Assembly (NCBI GenBank): GCA_029254745.1
Contig: JAQWWZ010000056.1
Span: 1 to 57,949, forward strand
DNA from: Opitutales bacterium
GTDB taxonomy: Bacteria > Verrucomicrobiota > Verrucomicrobiia > Opitutales > Seribacteraceae
Reading direction: 5' to 3'
DNA: 57,949 nt
Under the pieces are notes generated by a model. The model searched no databases. It was not told the origin of the DNA and worked only from the letters and a program-made list of their open reading frames with translations. Made by a program: the position numbers and the translations under genes. Of this stretch, positions 1-7,751 are shown one piece after another; positions within the stretch are counted from its first letter, which is position 1; each line of letters starts with the position of its first letter.

Positions 1-268
1 ACCAGTCCCGGTAAACTAAATTTACTTTTTCATTATACTCCAAAATGGAACCCCACCGGGCGCCCTTGTACTTGGGTATTACGATTCTTCTCTCAGGGTC
101 ATATTGATGCCTTGCAAGCCACGCTCTTTCCACGGAAGCAGGAGGCCTCCTCAACTGGGTTTCTCTTGGGTGCTTTTGACTAAATTTTTCCGTTGGGGAG
201 CAGCTAGACAAGATTACAGCAACAAATAAAGAAGTCGTGCCGAATAATAAGGTTCGTTTATAATTCAT
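1..268 (-). CDS. Lipoprotein, partial (C-terminus outside window)
   Basis: Open minus-strand frame from the ATG at 266-268 to the left edge, 89 codons visible, no stop. Residues 1-23 form a lipoprotein signal (basic MNYKR, hydrophobic core, lipobox LSSC), so the product is probably lipid-anchored at the envelope. After a Ser/Thr/Pro-rich spacer comes a segment matching the lipoprotein at 3934-4509: AW-x-AR-x2-YD-x3-R, then PKY, then a Tyr-rich stretch. The two are therefore probably paralogues. It starts 8 bp after the stop of the lipoprotein gene at 277-711, so the two are likely cotranscribed. No known function recognised. Confidence 0.72.
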   Translation of the reverse strand, partial: MNYKRTLLFGTTSLFVAVILSSCSPTEKFSQKHPRETQLRRPPASVERAWLARHQYDPERRIVIPKYKGARWGSILEYNEKVNLVYRDW

Positions 269-276
269 ACAAAAAG

Positions 277-711
277 TTACTTTACACTAGATAGCAGACG
301 TAATTTGTTTGATGACATGCTGAAGCATTCGATCTCCCCAGTAGTCGTATTGCATCGGTAAATCCACTTTTCATTACCATCACATAGAAACTGAAATTTC
401 ACTTGCGTGTCCATGGCAGATTCAAGTGTATGTTTAAACGAATTTTCCATATTCTTTAGTTGATCAGCATTTTGAATGGCCAATTCACTTTTAATATCTT
501 TGGACAGTTGGAGTAAAGAGTTTTCTCCCCTACCTCCTCGATTAAGTTTTTCTGATTCCACAGTTTTCAAAGTCGAGTTATCTTCTGTCTGGCTCCCCGT
601 TATCGAATGAAAATCTTCGAGCGAACACCCGGTGAACACTGATAGAAGAAGAAATCCCAAAAAAAGAAAGTTTAATTTCAAGCCACTAGAATAAATTGCA
701 TTTGTATTCAT
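277..711 (-). CDS. Small lipoprotein of unknown function
   Basis: 144 residues from the ATG at 709-711, preceded by GAAGG about 8 nt upstream. The frame stays open upstream, but that extension is basic and would bury the signal peptide. The N-terminus has a hydrophobic core ending in a lipobox (SVFTGC), so an envelope lipoprotein is likely. The mature part is polar: a Ser/Thr/Asn-rich linker, a predicted helical stretch around KDIKSELAIQNADQLKNMEN, then a short region with two cysteines (FLCDG and YRCNT) that could form a disulfide. Unrecognised family. It precedes the partial lipoprotein at the window edge by 8 bp and probably shares its transcript. Confidence 0.65.
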   Translation of the reverse strand: MNTNAIYSSGLKLNFLFLGFLLLSVFTGCSLEDFHSITGSQTEDNSTLKTVESEKLNRGGRGENSLLQLSKDIKSELAIQNADQLKNMENSFKHTLESAMDTQVKFQFLCDGNEKWIYRCNTTTGEIECFSMSSNKLRLLSSVK

Positions 712-1518
712 ATTTCGACCTTCAGCGATCTTGGTTATTTCGTCAACCTTTGTGCGTAATCTTAATGAAAATAAGAATACATATTTTAATGAAAGAACAA
801 AATTCACCGGGGTATTGCAATACCTTGAAACAAAGCCTTGGCGATTACTGAGAGACTCAAGTATGAAATGCTATTACGCGGGGCCACAACAAGTGAGCCG
901 GCATTTTGGGGGAGAATGGAAACGGGGTGTCCCCAGAGTCTATAATTCTTATAAAAACCAGTGGAATGTACCGGACTTGCTCCTATTTACACAGCCATCA
1001 AGTCAATTTTTTTGCGAAAAACTCACCTATTTTAAAAATCTATTTCCACAAAAATAAAGCTTCCTGCTTGAATATGTTGAAAATCTCATTCCGTACCTTG
1101 GGTAAAAAGCCATAGGAGTAAACTTCTCTCATAATTTTGGTTAAACCGGACGAGAGCATTTCACCCATCACTTTGACCTATTAAAATTTACTTACACACA
1201 ATTTTGAGCTTTGGTAAGCTGCCCCATGGATCGAAAAAGAAAAAAAAGAGGCTTTCTTATACCGAATTTCGGCCGCGATATTCCAAGACCGACCAATTTC
1301 ATGTTTTTCTTTGATTACCTTGGGATAACAATGTCATCTGTTGATTCACTATCAACCTATTTCCTTATGGCTTCAAAAAAGGCAAACGGCAATTTATACT
1401 ACACATAATGTATTTGGGGATCCTGTTTCTCAACTTTAGGAAGGAAAAGTGTTACAATCGTTCGTCTCGCTGGAGGCATTTCACCCACAACTTAAGGCAA
1501 TCAAGAAACTTGCTTTTT
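712..1518. other. Long intergenic region, no convincing gene
   Basis: About 800 bp between the 3' end of the acidic-protein gene and the lipoprotein gene at 277-711. Short open frames exist on the plus strand (for example 731-1057 and 1211-1408), but their starts are TTG or poorly supported, they lack signal peptides or domains, and their composition looks random. The region holds a 14-bp palindrome (811-824) and two copies of a GCATTTCACCCA-like sequence (about 1156 and 1478). A promoter for the two downstream lipoproteins must lie here or further upstream, but I cannot place it. It could hold an unrecognised RNA or a decayed gene. Confidence 0.4.
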
Positions 1519-2148
1519 TTATTTGGAGAATTTCTTCGCTCTCCGGTTTGAGCCGAATGAGAGTCCAGAAATCCATCCTTCCAGGCGAGCAGCAGGCCTG
1601 TGGGAATAACTATCTAGGTCACCATCTGGGGAAAGGGATGAACTGCCATGGATATCATCTGCTATATGATCTAGGCTGGGAAGATTTCCTCCCTTTTCAG
1701 ACAAGGATTTATGAAGGTAAGCGAGTTTATCGATTTCCAACTGCCTGGATAAATTCGATAAACTTTTTCGAAATTCAGAAACATCCCCCGATCCATTTTG
1801 AGCAGTGGTGGATGATGGAGGTGACTCAAGAACACTATCTTCAACAGAATCCACGCGGGGTAAGGCTTCAGCTGAAGAAACATCCGTAACCTTTTCTTGC
1901 TGAGCCTCAATAGGAGGATCAACTTTCTGGGCACTTTTAATACCAGATGAAGCAGTTGTCATCTCTTCATCAAAATCATCCATACTAAAGGTTTCTTCTT
2001 CTGACATCGCCTCTTCTTTGCTTGCGACTTCTGGAGGTATTCCTCTTTCGACTCCAGCAGTTTCCTCATCGGATAGATTTGAGTTTTCACTGTCATTCAT
2101 TAAGCCAGCGAGCTCGTCGTCCGTAGGATTTTCCTCAGGAATTGTCAT
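1519..2148 (-). CDS. Acidic, low-complexity protein of unknown function
   Basis: 209 residues. The first ~115 are strongly acidic and rich in Ser, Glu and Asp (EEETFSMDDFDEEM-type runs), typical of intrinsic disorder. Residues ~125-160 could form an amphipathic helix (FRKSLSNLSRQLEIDKLAYL). The tail is basic (SNRRAKKFSK). There is no signal peptide, so the product is probably cytoplasmic unless exported by contact with its neighbours. It lies 76 bp after the coiled-coil gene at 2225-3136, in the same direction, and is probably last in that cluster. The antisense frame at 1449-1889 is rich in Trp and His and looks like a shadow. Family not recognised. Confidence 0.55.
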   Translation of the reverse strand: MTIPEENPTDDELAGLMNDSENSNLSDEETAGVERGIPPEVASKEEAMSEEETFSMDDFDEEMTTASSGIKSAQKVDPPIEAQQEKVTDVSSAEALPRVDSVEDSVLESPPSSTTAQNGSGDVSEFRKSLSNLSRQLEIDKLAYLHKSLSEKGGNLPSLDHIADDIHGSSSLSPDGDLDSYSHRPAARLEGWISGLSFGSNRRAKKFSK

Positions 2149-2224
2149 GGAGCAATAATGTTTAAAAAAGTTATTCTATGAAAACTTTAAATTGGGGTAA
2201 ATTAAAGAGATAAACTGAACTAAG

Positions 2225-3136
2225 TCATTCACTTGTATTTGAATCCCCAGTTCTAATCAAGAAAAGTTTTTCACCATCGTTCACATTGAGCACTTTTTGA
2301 GACATCCCAATGGGGTATAGCTCTAAAAAAGAAAACTGGTCCTCCACAATGGCTGATTTTAAAATAAGTGGAATTTCATTAAATGCATCTGATTTTTGGA
2401 CCAAAAATATCATATCTTCACGAATACCTGATTCACGCCCTTGGTTAACAAACAATCCTTTTCCTGAAGGTGCTTTACTAGAAACGGAAACTTCTGCTTT
2501 ATCTCCGTAATAAAGATGACCAGGATGCCTTATCTCCAAAAGAATTTCCTCTCTCTTCGAAGTGTAATTGGATGTGGCAGTTTCACGCTCTTTTTCGAGT
2601 GCATTAAGATCCCCACCCAATGCGTTTGCCTCTTTTTCCAATGCTATGAGCATTTCCTCCTGTTTTTTTTGCTCCTCTTGGTGGGTAATGTGTTCCTCAA
2701 AAAGTGGCTTATTTTCTTCCTCCAACGCAAGGTATGGTACTTCTGCATCTTGGAGCTTGGATTGAATCTCTTCTAATTCTTTATCTACATCTGTCTTTCT
2801 TCTTTTTATTTTATCAAAAACAGGTGCCAAGAGTTCGATATCTTGCTCAAACTTATCCTTGGTCCCTTGTAATTCCTCTACTTGCTGCCTCATTTTACTT
2901 CTTTCACGGTATAAGGCAGTGATCATTTCCTCTGATTTATTTTGATCCAATTCGAAAGTAAGCGAGGCATTCTGCTCTACCATGACCGCTTCGATCAATT
3001 CATCTTCTAAGGGATCGAAGTGATCCACATTTACAAAATACATAACCGCAAGAGCAACAAGGCCTAAAAACGCTAAAGTTCTAAAGATGTGTAAGGTCAA
3101 AACTTTTAATACTGAGTAATTTTTCTGGTTGCCCAA
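2225..3136 (-). CDS. Membrane-anchored coiled-coil protein, MreC-like topology (copy 2)
   Basis: Up to 303 residues from a TTG start; a TTG at 3103 and an ATG at 3055 are alternatives. One N-terminal membrane helix (about 14-34), a long coiled coil (about 60-195, EELQ/KDKF/ELEE heptad-like), then a compact C-terminal domain of about 90 residues rich in beta-branched residues. That end domain resembles the C-terminus of the upstream neighbour (KGL, then G-x2-x-G, a hydrophobic strand, a polar turn and a LxLYPIG-like strand). The plan of TM, coiled coil and beta domain is that of MreC-like scaffold proteins, but identity is inference only. The start overlaps the preceding gene by up to 56 bp, suggesting coupled translation. 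Probably periplasmic and oligomeric through the coiled coil. Confidence 0.7.
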   Translation of the reverse strand: MGNQKNYSVLKVLTLHIFRTLAFLGLVALAVMYFVNVDHFDPLEDELIEAVMVEQNASLTFELDQNKSEEMITALYRERSKMRQQVEELQGTKDKFEQDIELLAPVFDKIKRRKTDVDKELEEIQSKLQDAEVPYLALEEENKPLFEEHITHQEEQKKQEEMLIALEKEANALGGDLNALEKERETATSNYTSKREEILLEIRHPGHLYYGDKAEVSVSSKAPSGKGLFVNQGRESGIREDMIFLVQKSDAFNEIPLILKSAIVEDQFSFLELYPIGMSQKVLNVNDGEKLFLIRTGDSNTSE

Positions 3137-3926
3137 ATAAAGGCATGATCAAACCAAGCGACTGATTCTGGCTCGATTCCATGATCTTTATTTTGCAAAT
3201 AATTTCCCCCAATGAACCTATCGATAAAAAAGCACCAGGTTCTAACCCAATTTCTTTTCCAACAGGCAAAGCAAGCAGCCCTTTTTCAAAATTAAAACTA
3301 AAAAGGTTTAACTTAATCATCTCACCTTTTTCAATCCAGGGACGATCGTACTTTTCGGTGTACAAAGCATCAATTGTACGAACAAAATGATCCTTCATAA
3401 TGGAAGTAATCTCGGCGTAATCAGCTAAATTATTGAAGATTCGTTGCTTCCTTTCTTTTTCGTTCTGTGCCTGCATTTCAATATCTTGTAATTTTGACTG
3501 AATGAGGAGTATATCTCGCCTACTATGAGTGGCTTTTTGATTTATTGCTTCGATTTTTTTGCCAAAATTAGCAAGCTCCACTTTAAAGGTTATAATTGTT
3601 TCAACTTTTTCTTCGATTTCTTTTTTTAAACTTTCAATTCTCGAATTTTGAGTTGAAAAAGTTGCCTCCATTTTGACATTTTCTGTTGAAAGGTCGATGG
3701 CCTGCTCTCCAATCTCTTGATTTTTCCGCCTCTCCCTAGAAAATCTCACCGCATGTTCTTTGGCAAACTCATCGATTTCCTTACGTATTCCATCTGTCTT
3801 GCTTTCACTAGCAGCAATCAAAGCACGATTGGCATCATGAACCCCAACAATATCGATAATTTTCCACACGCCCATGCTTGAGACAGAAAATGCAATAACG
3901 GAGAGAATGAGCGGCAGATGCTTCAC
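3081..3926 (-). CDS. Membrane-anchored coiled-coil protein, MreC-like topology (copy 1)
   Basis: 281 residues from a GTG start. The N-terminal hydrophobic segment (about 4-26) acts as an anchor or signal. A charged coiled coil spans about 40-165 (repeated K/E-rich heptads, ERKQR end). The C-terminal part (about 195-281) is beta-rich and contains G-KEIGLEPGAFLSI followed by GEI and IMP motifs, reminiscent of the turns in MreC beta-barrels. The next gene has the same layout, so the pair probably arose by tandem duplication and may form a hetero-oligomer. The gene starts 7 bp after the lipoprotein stop at 3934, and its end overlaps the next gene. No catalytic motif seen; a structural role in the envelope is plausible but unproven. 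Confidence 0.72.
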   Translation of the reverse strand: MKHLPLILSVIAFSVSSMGVWKIIDIVGVHDANRALIAASESKTDGIRKEIDEFAKEHAVRFSRERRKNQEIGEQAIDLSTENVKMEATFSTQNSRIESLKKEIEEKVETIITFKVELANFGKKIEAINQKATHSRRDILLIQSKLQDIEMQAQNEKERKQRIFNNLADYAEITSIMKDHFVRTIDALYTEKYDRPWIEKGEMIKLNLFSFNFEKGLLALPVGKEIGLEPGAFLSIGSLGEIICKIKIMESSQNQSLGLIMPLFGQPEKLLSIKSFDLTHL

Positions 3927-3933
3927 TTAAAAA

Positions 3934-4509
3934 TCAGGGACTCAGAGGAAGGAATGGAGAGAGTCCCCCACCATCTTCCATATCGGGGCTATCAGGAATT
4001 GGGCTAAAGGGACTATCTCCCTCAATGCTATCATCCCCTGTATTCATATCCAAACCAGCAGGAATAAAGGGGGTGGGTAAAAATTCCATGCCATCATCCT
4101 CTACGGCTTCATCAACATCTTCATTCTCTTCCGGTGCTTGCATATTAAGCAATCGCTCATTCAAACTTTCAATGCGGGCACGGTTCAGTTCATCCCATCT
4201 GCGTCCTCTTTCTTGGTCTAATTTATTTTTATGAACCACAAGTAGATCATCCTGAGCTTCCCCCTGCCCATCATAGTATTGGGCGTAGTTTAATCTACCC
4301 TGTTCATCCCTGCCCCATGCCAACCCAACTTGATAGTTGTCATACTTGGGCACCATCATTCGATTTCCAGCATCGTAGTGATACCTAGCATCCCAAGCCT
4401 TGTAAATGGATGGGCTAGTTAACTTTGACTGCGAGCTTTTTGTATGCTGACAGCTAGACAACAGGAATAATCCGCTGAGGAAAAAGCTGTAAATAAGCAC
4501 GCGAATCAT
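3934..4509 (-). CDS. Lipoprotein with acidic, Pro-rich tail
   Basis: 191 residues from the ATG at 4507-4509; two further in-frame ATGs lie up to 4530. I chose the one giving a compact lipoprotein signal (MIRV start, hydrophobic core, lipobox LLSSC). The following ~60 residues contain the motif AW-x-AR-x2-YD-x3-R and PKY shared with the partial lipoprotein at 1-268, then a Tyr/Gly-rich stretch. Residues ~95-120 are charged and helical. The tail is acidic and Pro-rich (EENEDVDEAVEDDG, then PFIPAG and SPFSPIPDSP), probably disordered. It is first in a same-strand cluster with the two coiled-coil proteins. Unrecognised family; probably an envelope partner of the coiled-coil pair. Confidence 0.68.
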   Translation of the reverse strand: MIRVLIYSFFLSGLFLLSSCQHTKSSQSKLTSPSIYKAWDARYHYDAGNRMMVPKYDNYQVGLAWGRDEQGRLNYAQYYDGQGEAQDDLLVVHKNKLDQERGRRWDELNRARIESLNERLLNMQAPEENEDVDEAVEDDGMEFLPTPFIPAGLDMNTGDDSIEGDSPFSPIPDSPDMEDGGGLSPFLPLSP

Positions 4510-4566
4510 ACATATTATCATAGTATACATTCAGATAACATCAAAGCCAAAATCTTTTTTATTAGT

Positions 4567-4598
4567 GAAGGAAGTGGATGCACATAAAGTCTTCCTTC
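4567..4598. repeat. Inverted repeat upstream of lipoprotein operon
   Basis: Arms GAAGGAAG (4567-4574) and CTTCCTTC (4591-4598) are perfect 8-bp complements with a 16-nt spacer. It lies between dtd and the lipoprotein gene, 58 bp before the chosen start. No T-tract follows on the minus strand, so it is not a standard terminator. It could be an operator, an mRNA 5' hairpin, or chance. Confidence 0.3.
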
Positions 4599-4640
4599 GG
4601 TGCCCAACCCTACCCGATACCGATTTCTCATCTTGCCTAC

Positions 4641-5093
4641 CTAATAATCCTTATTACTAGAATCCAACCAAATGGTGACGGGCCCATCGTCTCTGGCGAA
4701 CACTGACATATCGGCTCCAAAAACCCCACTCTGTACAGGACCAGGATGCTCGTTTTCAAGCTTACCCAAAAAAATTTTATAAATCTGTTGGGCATCTTGT
4801 GGAGGAGCGGCGCGGTGAAAGGATGGGCGAAATCCTTTTTTTAGATTCCCAAATAATGTAAACTGGCTGACAACTAGAATTCCCTCACTTTCACTAATTG
4901 GAGAATTAATTTTCCCATCACCATCTTCAAAAATCCGAATACCCAATATTTTTTTGGTTATCCAATCAAGGTCTTCGCTAGAATCTTTATGGTGAATGCC
5001 AAGGTAAAGCAGTAGACCTGTTTTAATTTGGCCAACCACTGATTTTTCTACCTCAACTCTAGCCTCCGTAACTCTCCTCAATAAACATCTCAT
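4641..5093 (-). CDS. dtd: D-aminoacyl-tRNA deacylase
   Basis: 150 residues, typical for DTD, a homodimeric cytoplasmic enzyme that hydrolyses D-amino acids (and misacylated glycine) from tRNA. Both active-site signatures are present: SQFTLFG around residues 76-82 and the Gly-cis-Pro motif near the C-terminus (DDGPVTIWLD), preceded by GVFGADM. The start at 5091-5093 gives the family N-terminus (MRCLLRRVTEARV). The frame extends 7 codons further to a TTG, which the family does not support. It lies 92 bp downstream of cysK on the same strand. Function is secure. Confidence 0.95.
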   Translation of the reverse strand: MRCLLRRVTEARVEVEKSVVGQIKTGLLLYLGIHHKDSSEDLDWITKKILGIRIFEDGDGKINSPISESEGILVVSQFTLFGNLKKGFRPSFHRAAPPQDAQQIYKIFLGKLENEHPGPVQSGVFGADMSVFARDDGPVTIWLDSSNKDY

Positions 5094-5185
5094 TACCAAA
5101 ACATGGGACTTCAAATAAGGTTACATCCAACACTTCAATCTTTTCAAGAAAAAGGGAGGCTGTAATTAACACCCGAGCACTATGA

Positions 5186-6157
5186 TTACATAGGCTCAGC
5201 TACTGCATCCATCACTTCAGATGCAGCTTTTGCAGCAAGAGGTGTAGATAGATAACGCTCTCCACAACTAGCACCGAGAACAACGATGTTCTTCCCTTCC
5301 ATCTCTGGCCGCATTGCAATGCGAAGGGCGGCAGTCACGGTGGCTCCAGTTGAAATCCCAGCAAGTACGCCTTCCTTGAGAGTAATTTCGCGGGCCATAT
5401 CAAAAGATTCATCACTGCTGACCAATTGAACCTCATCCAATATATCGATATTCAAATTCTTGGGCACAAAGCCAGCACCAATACCCTGGATTTTGTGAGG
5501 GCCTGGTTTAACTTCCTCTCCGTTTCGAGTTTGAGTGATAACCGGACTTTCCGCAGGCTCTACCGCTACTGATAACATGTCAGGATTTCTCTCCTTGATA
5601 ACCTCAGAGACACCAGTGATCGTACCACCGGTACCCACGCCTGCAACAAAGCAGTCAACTTTTCCATCCATACCAGACCAAATTTCTTCGGCTGTCGTCT
5701 TTCGGTGAATGGCTGGATTGGCCGGGTTATTAAATTGTTGAGGCATAAAAGCAGCATCTCCATGCTCTTCCATTAGTTGAGAAGCCTTGGCAATCGCCCC
5801 ACCCATTCCCTTGGGCCCCGGCGTGAGCACAATATCAGCACCGAGTAGACGAAGCAGGACCCTTCTTTCTTTGGACATGGTTTCAGGCATGGTTAAGATA
5901 CACTTATAGCCTTTGGCAGCACAGACAAAGGCAAGAGCAATCCCAGTATTTCCAGAGGTTGGCTCAATAACCACACTTTCAGGAGTTAACAGACCTTCTT
6001 TCTCGGCTGCCTCGATCATGGCTGCACCGATTCGGTCCTTTACACTAGCGAGTGGATTAAAAAACTCCGACTTTAAAAAAATTCGAGCTTTGCAACCAGT
6101 TGTTACCTTCTGTAATTCGACGAGCGGGGTTTTCCCTATGGATTCGATTATGTTCAT
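5186..6157 (-). CDS. cysK: Cysteine synthase A (O-acetylserine sulfhydrylase)
   Basis: 323 residues, fold-type II PLP enzyme making L-cysteine from O-acetylserine and sulfide in the cytoplasm. The PLP lysine is K40 in LASVKDRIG; the substrate loop TSGNTG is at 67-72; the phosphate-binding loop [10 protein letters not shown] follows at about 175-185. The start at 6155-6157 matches the family N-terminus ([15 protein letters not shown]); a longer frame would overlap infA by about 60 bp. It begins 13 bp after infA on the same strand, an unusual pairing that suggests readthrough. The alternative, cystathionine beta-synthase, is unlikely because there is no heme or CBS domain and the length is that of CysK. 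Confidence 0.94.
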   Translation of the reverse strand: MNIIESIGKTPLVELQKVTTGCKARIFLKSEFFNPLASVKDRIGAAMIEAAEKEGLLTPESVVIEPTSGNTGIALAFVCAAKGYKCILTMPETMSKERRVLLRLLGADIVLTPGPKGMGGAIAKASQLMEEHGDAAFMPQQFNNPANPAIHRKTTAEEIWSGMDGKVDCFVAGVGTGGTITGVSEVIKERNPDMLSVAVEPAESPVITQTRNGEEVKPGPHKIQGIGAGFVPKNLNIDILDEVQLVSSDESFDMAREITLKEGVLAGISTGATVTAALRIAMRPEMEGKNIVVLGASCGERYLSTPLAAKAASEVMDAVAEPM

Positions 6158-6170
6158 AGTGTTAATTTTT

Positions 6171-6449
6171 CTATCTTCTTTTTCCTCTTGGACCAAAGCT
6201 CCTGATGGGTGCATTTCGATTAACCTCCGCATTTTTAAGACGGTAGACGATCCTGGCTTTTTCGAGATCCCTGGGACTCATTTCCATTTTCACAATGTCT
6301 CCAACGGTTATCTTTATAAAGTGTTTACGGAGTTTCCCAGAAATATGAGCAAGGACTTTATGTCCATTCGAAAGCTCAGCGCGGAACATGGTACTAGGTA
6401 AAACTGCTGTAATTTTTCCTTCAACTTCTACAATATCTTCTTCAGGCAT
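6171..6449 (-). CDS. infA: Translation initiation factor IF-1
   Basis: 92 residues. The S1/OB fold of IF-1 is clear: the first strand ([20 protein letters not shown]), then [25 protein letters not shown] and the RIVYRLK end. IF-1 binds the 30S A site during initiation. The family is usually about 72 residues; here a basic tail of roughly 17-20 residues (NAEVNRN, then FGPRGKRR) follows the OB fold. It is divergent from tadA (87-bp shared upstream region) and followed by cysK after 13 bp. The function is secure; the tail is the only odd feature. Confidence 0.95.
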   Translation of the reverse strand: MPEEDIVEVEGKITAVLPSTMFRAELSNGHKVLAHISGKLRKHFIKITVGDIVKMEMSPRDLEKARIVYRLKNAEVNRNAPIRSFGPRGKRR

Positions 6450-6536
6450 AATTTTATATTTAAGTTTTGCATCACACCATCTTCATGGTTCAAGTCAAGA
6501 TTCTCCTTCAAACAATTTTTTTTAGTTATCAAAATA

Positions 6537-7037
6537 ATGAACTCTTCAACCTGCCCATTTCCCAAAATATTTCCATCTCAATTGGAAAAGGATGACCTCT
6601 TTTTTATGCAGCATGCTTACAATGAAGCGATCAATGCATGGAATACTGATGAGGTACCAGTTGGCGCCGTAATCCGTCTAGAAGATCAGATCATCGCATC
6701 CGCTCACAATCAGACTCGCAGCCAGAAAGATCCAACCGCCCATGCTGAGATGATTGCTATTACCATCGCTGCTAAGCATATCGGGGATTGGAGACTTAAT
6801 GAATGCGAGCTCTATGTAACCAAAGAACCCTGCCCCATGTGTTCTGGAGCCACCATCATGGCAAGACTCGGCGTCGTCCATTACTCTTTCCATGACCCCA
6901 AAATGGGGGGCTTAGGAGGTGCGACCTCTTTACACACGCTGGAAATGTCAAACCATAAGCCAATTATTAAAAAAGGCATAATGGAAGCTGAATCAAAAAA
7001 TTTAGTCCAAGCATTCTTTCAATCCCAAAGGAAATAA
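6537..7037 (+). CDS. tadA: tRNA-specific adenosine deaminase
   Basis: 166 residues. Zinc-dependent deaminase converting the wobble adenosine of tRNA-Arg(ACG) to inosine. The metal ligand and proton shuttle are in TAHAEM (H69, E71), and the other ligands are in EPCPMCSGA (C99, C102). The C-terminal helix with MGGLGGATSL is typical of TadA rather than guanine or cytidine deaminases. About 20 N-terminal residues precede the core; translation could alternatively begin at the methionine of MQHAYNEA (residue 24). It diverges from infA and is followed 73 bp later by the SOD gene. Confidence 0.93.
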   Translation: MNSSTCPFPKIFPSQLEKDDLFFMQHAYNEAINAWNTDEVPVGAVIRLEDQIIASAHNQTRSQKDPTAHAEMIAITIAAKHIGDWRLNECELYVTKEPCPMCSGATIMARLGVVHYSFHDPKMGGLGGATSLHTLEMSNHKPIIKKGIMEAESKNLVQAFFQSQRK

Positions 7038-7110
7038 GCCTGACTTTCTCATGCTTGACCTACCTTCATAAATTCTGTTACTTATTTTAAATATTTAATC
7101 CTACACGACT

Positions 7111-7728
7111 ATGCCTTATTCTCTACCATCCTTAGAATTTTCAGCTGACGCCCTAGAGCCGCACATCGATGCACGCACCATGGAAATCCATCACGGAAAG
7201 CACCACCAGACGTACATAGATAAGCTGAATGGTGCACTTGCAGATCATTCCGATTTGAACGAGCAAGCCATTGAAGACCTTATCCGAGACCTGTCTGCTA
7301 TCCCTGACAATATCAGAGGAGCTGTTCGTAATAACGGCGGCGGTCACTTCAACCACTCCTTCTTTTGGAAATGCATATCTCCCTCTGGCGGAGGTCTTCC
7401 ATCTGGTGCACTTGCCGAGGCGATTAACTCATCCTTTGGAAACTTGGATGCTCTCAAAGACGAATTTGCCCAAGCTGCCCTGTCACGATTTGGTTCTGGA
7501 TGGGCCTGGTTGATCAAAAAAGGAGATGGCTCTCTTGCAGTTACATCTTGCCCAAATCAAGACAACCCGCTCATGGAAGGCGTTGCAGATGATTGTGGTG
7601 CTCCTATACTCGGTCTCGATGTTTGGGAACATGCTTACTACCTAAACTACCAAAACCGTCGCCCTGATTATGTATCTGCGTTTTGGAATATCGTGGATTG
7701 GAACCAGGCAGGTTCATTGTTTGTATAA
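7111..7728 (+). CDS. sodA: Superoxide dismutase, probably Mn-type
   Basis: 205 residues, full length for the Fe/Mn superoxide dismutase family; dismutates superoxide to peroxide and oxygen. Metal ligands are H27 (EIHHGKHH), H82 ([11 protein letters not shown]), D170 and H174 ([11 protein letters not shown]). Metal preference is inferred as manganese: the outer-sphere glutamine sits in the C-terminal domain (NQD, Q150) as in MnSOD, and GGHxNHSxFW is also Mn-like. No signal peptide, so cytoplasmic. It is followed 23 bp later by the FecR gene, which may be coincidental. An iron or cambialistic enzyme cannot be excluded. Confidence 0.93.
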   Translation: MPYSLPSLEFSADALEPHIDARTMEIHHGKHHQTYIDKLNGALADHSDLNEQAIEDLIRDLSAIPDNIRGAVRNNGGGHFNHSFFWKCISPSGGGLPSGALAEAINSSFGNLDALKDEFAQAALSRFGSGWAWLIKKGDGSLAVTSCPNQDNPLMEGVADDCGAPILGLDVWEHAYYLNYQNRRPDYVSAFWNIVDWNQAGSLFV

Positions 7729-7751
7729 TTACATTACCCCAGTCTTTGTTT

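Noticed and set aside
811-824. GGTATTGCAATACC palindrome
   Set aside because: Palindromes of 14 bp are expected a few times by chance in 58 kb; no promoter elements fit nearby.
731-1057. Plus-strand ORF in the long gap
   Set aside because: TTG start, no domain or signal; likely random open frame in noncoding sequence.
1449-1889. Plus-strand ORF of 146 codons opposite the acidic protein
   Set aside because: It is Trp/His-rich without a start context or domain and is fully antisense to a better-supported acidic ORF.
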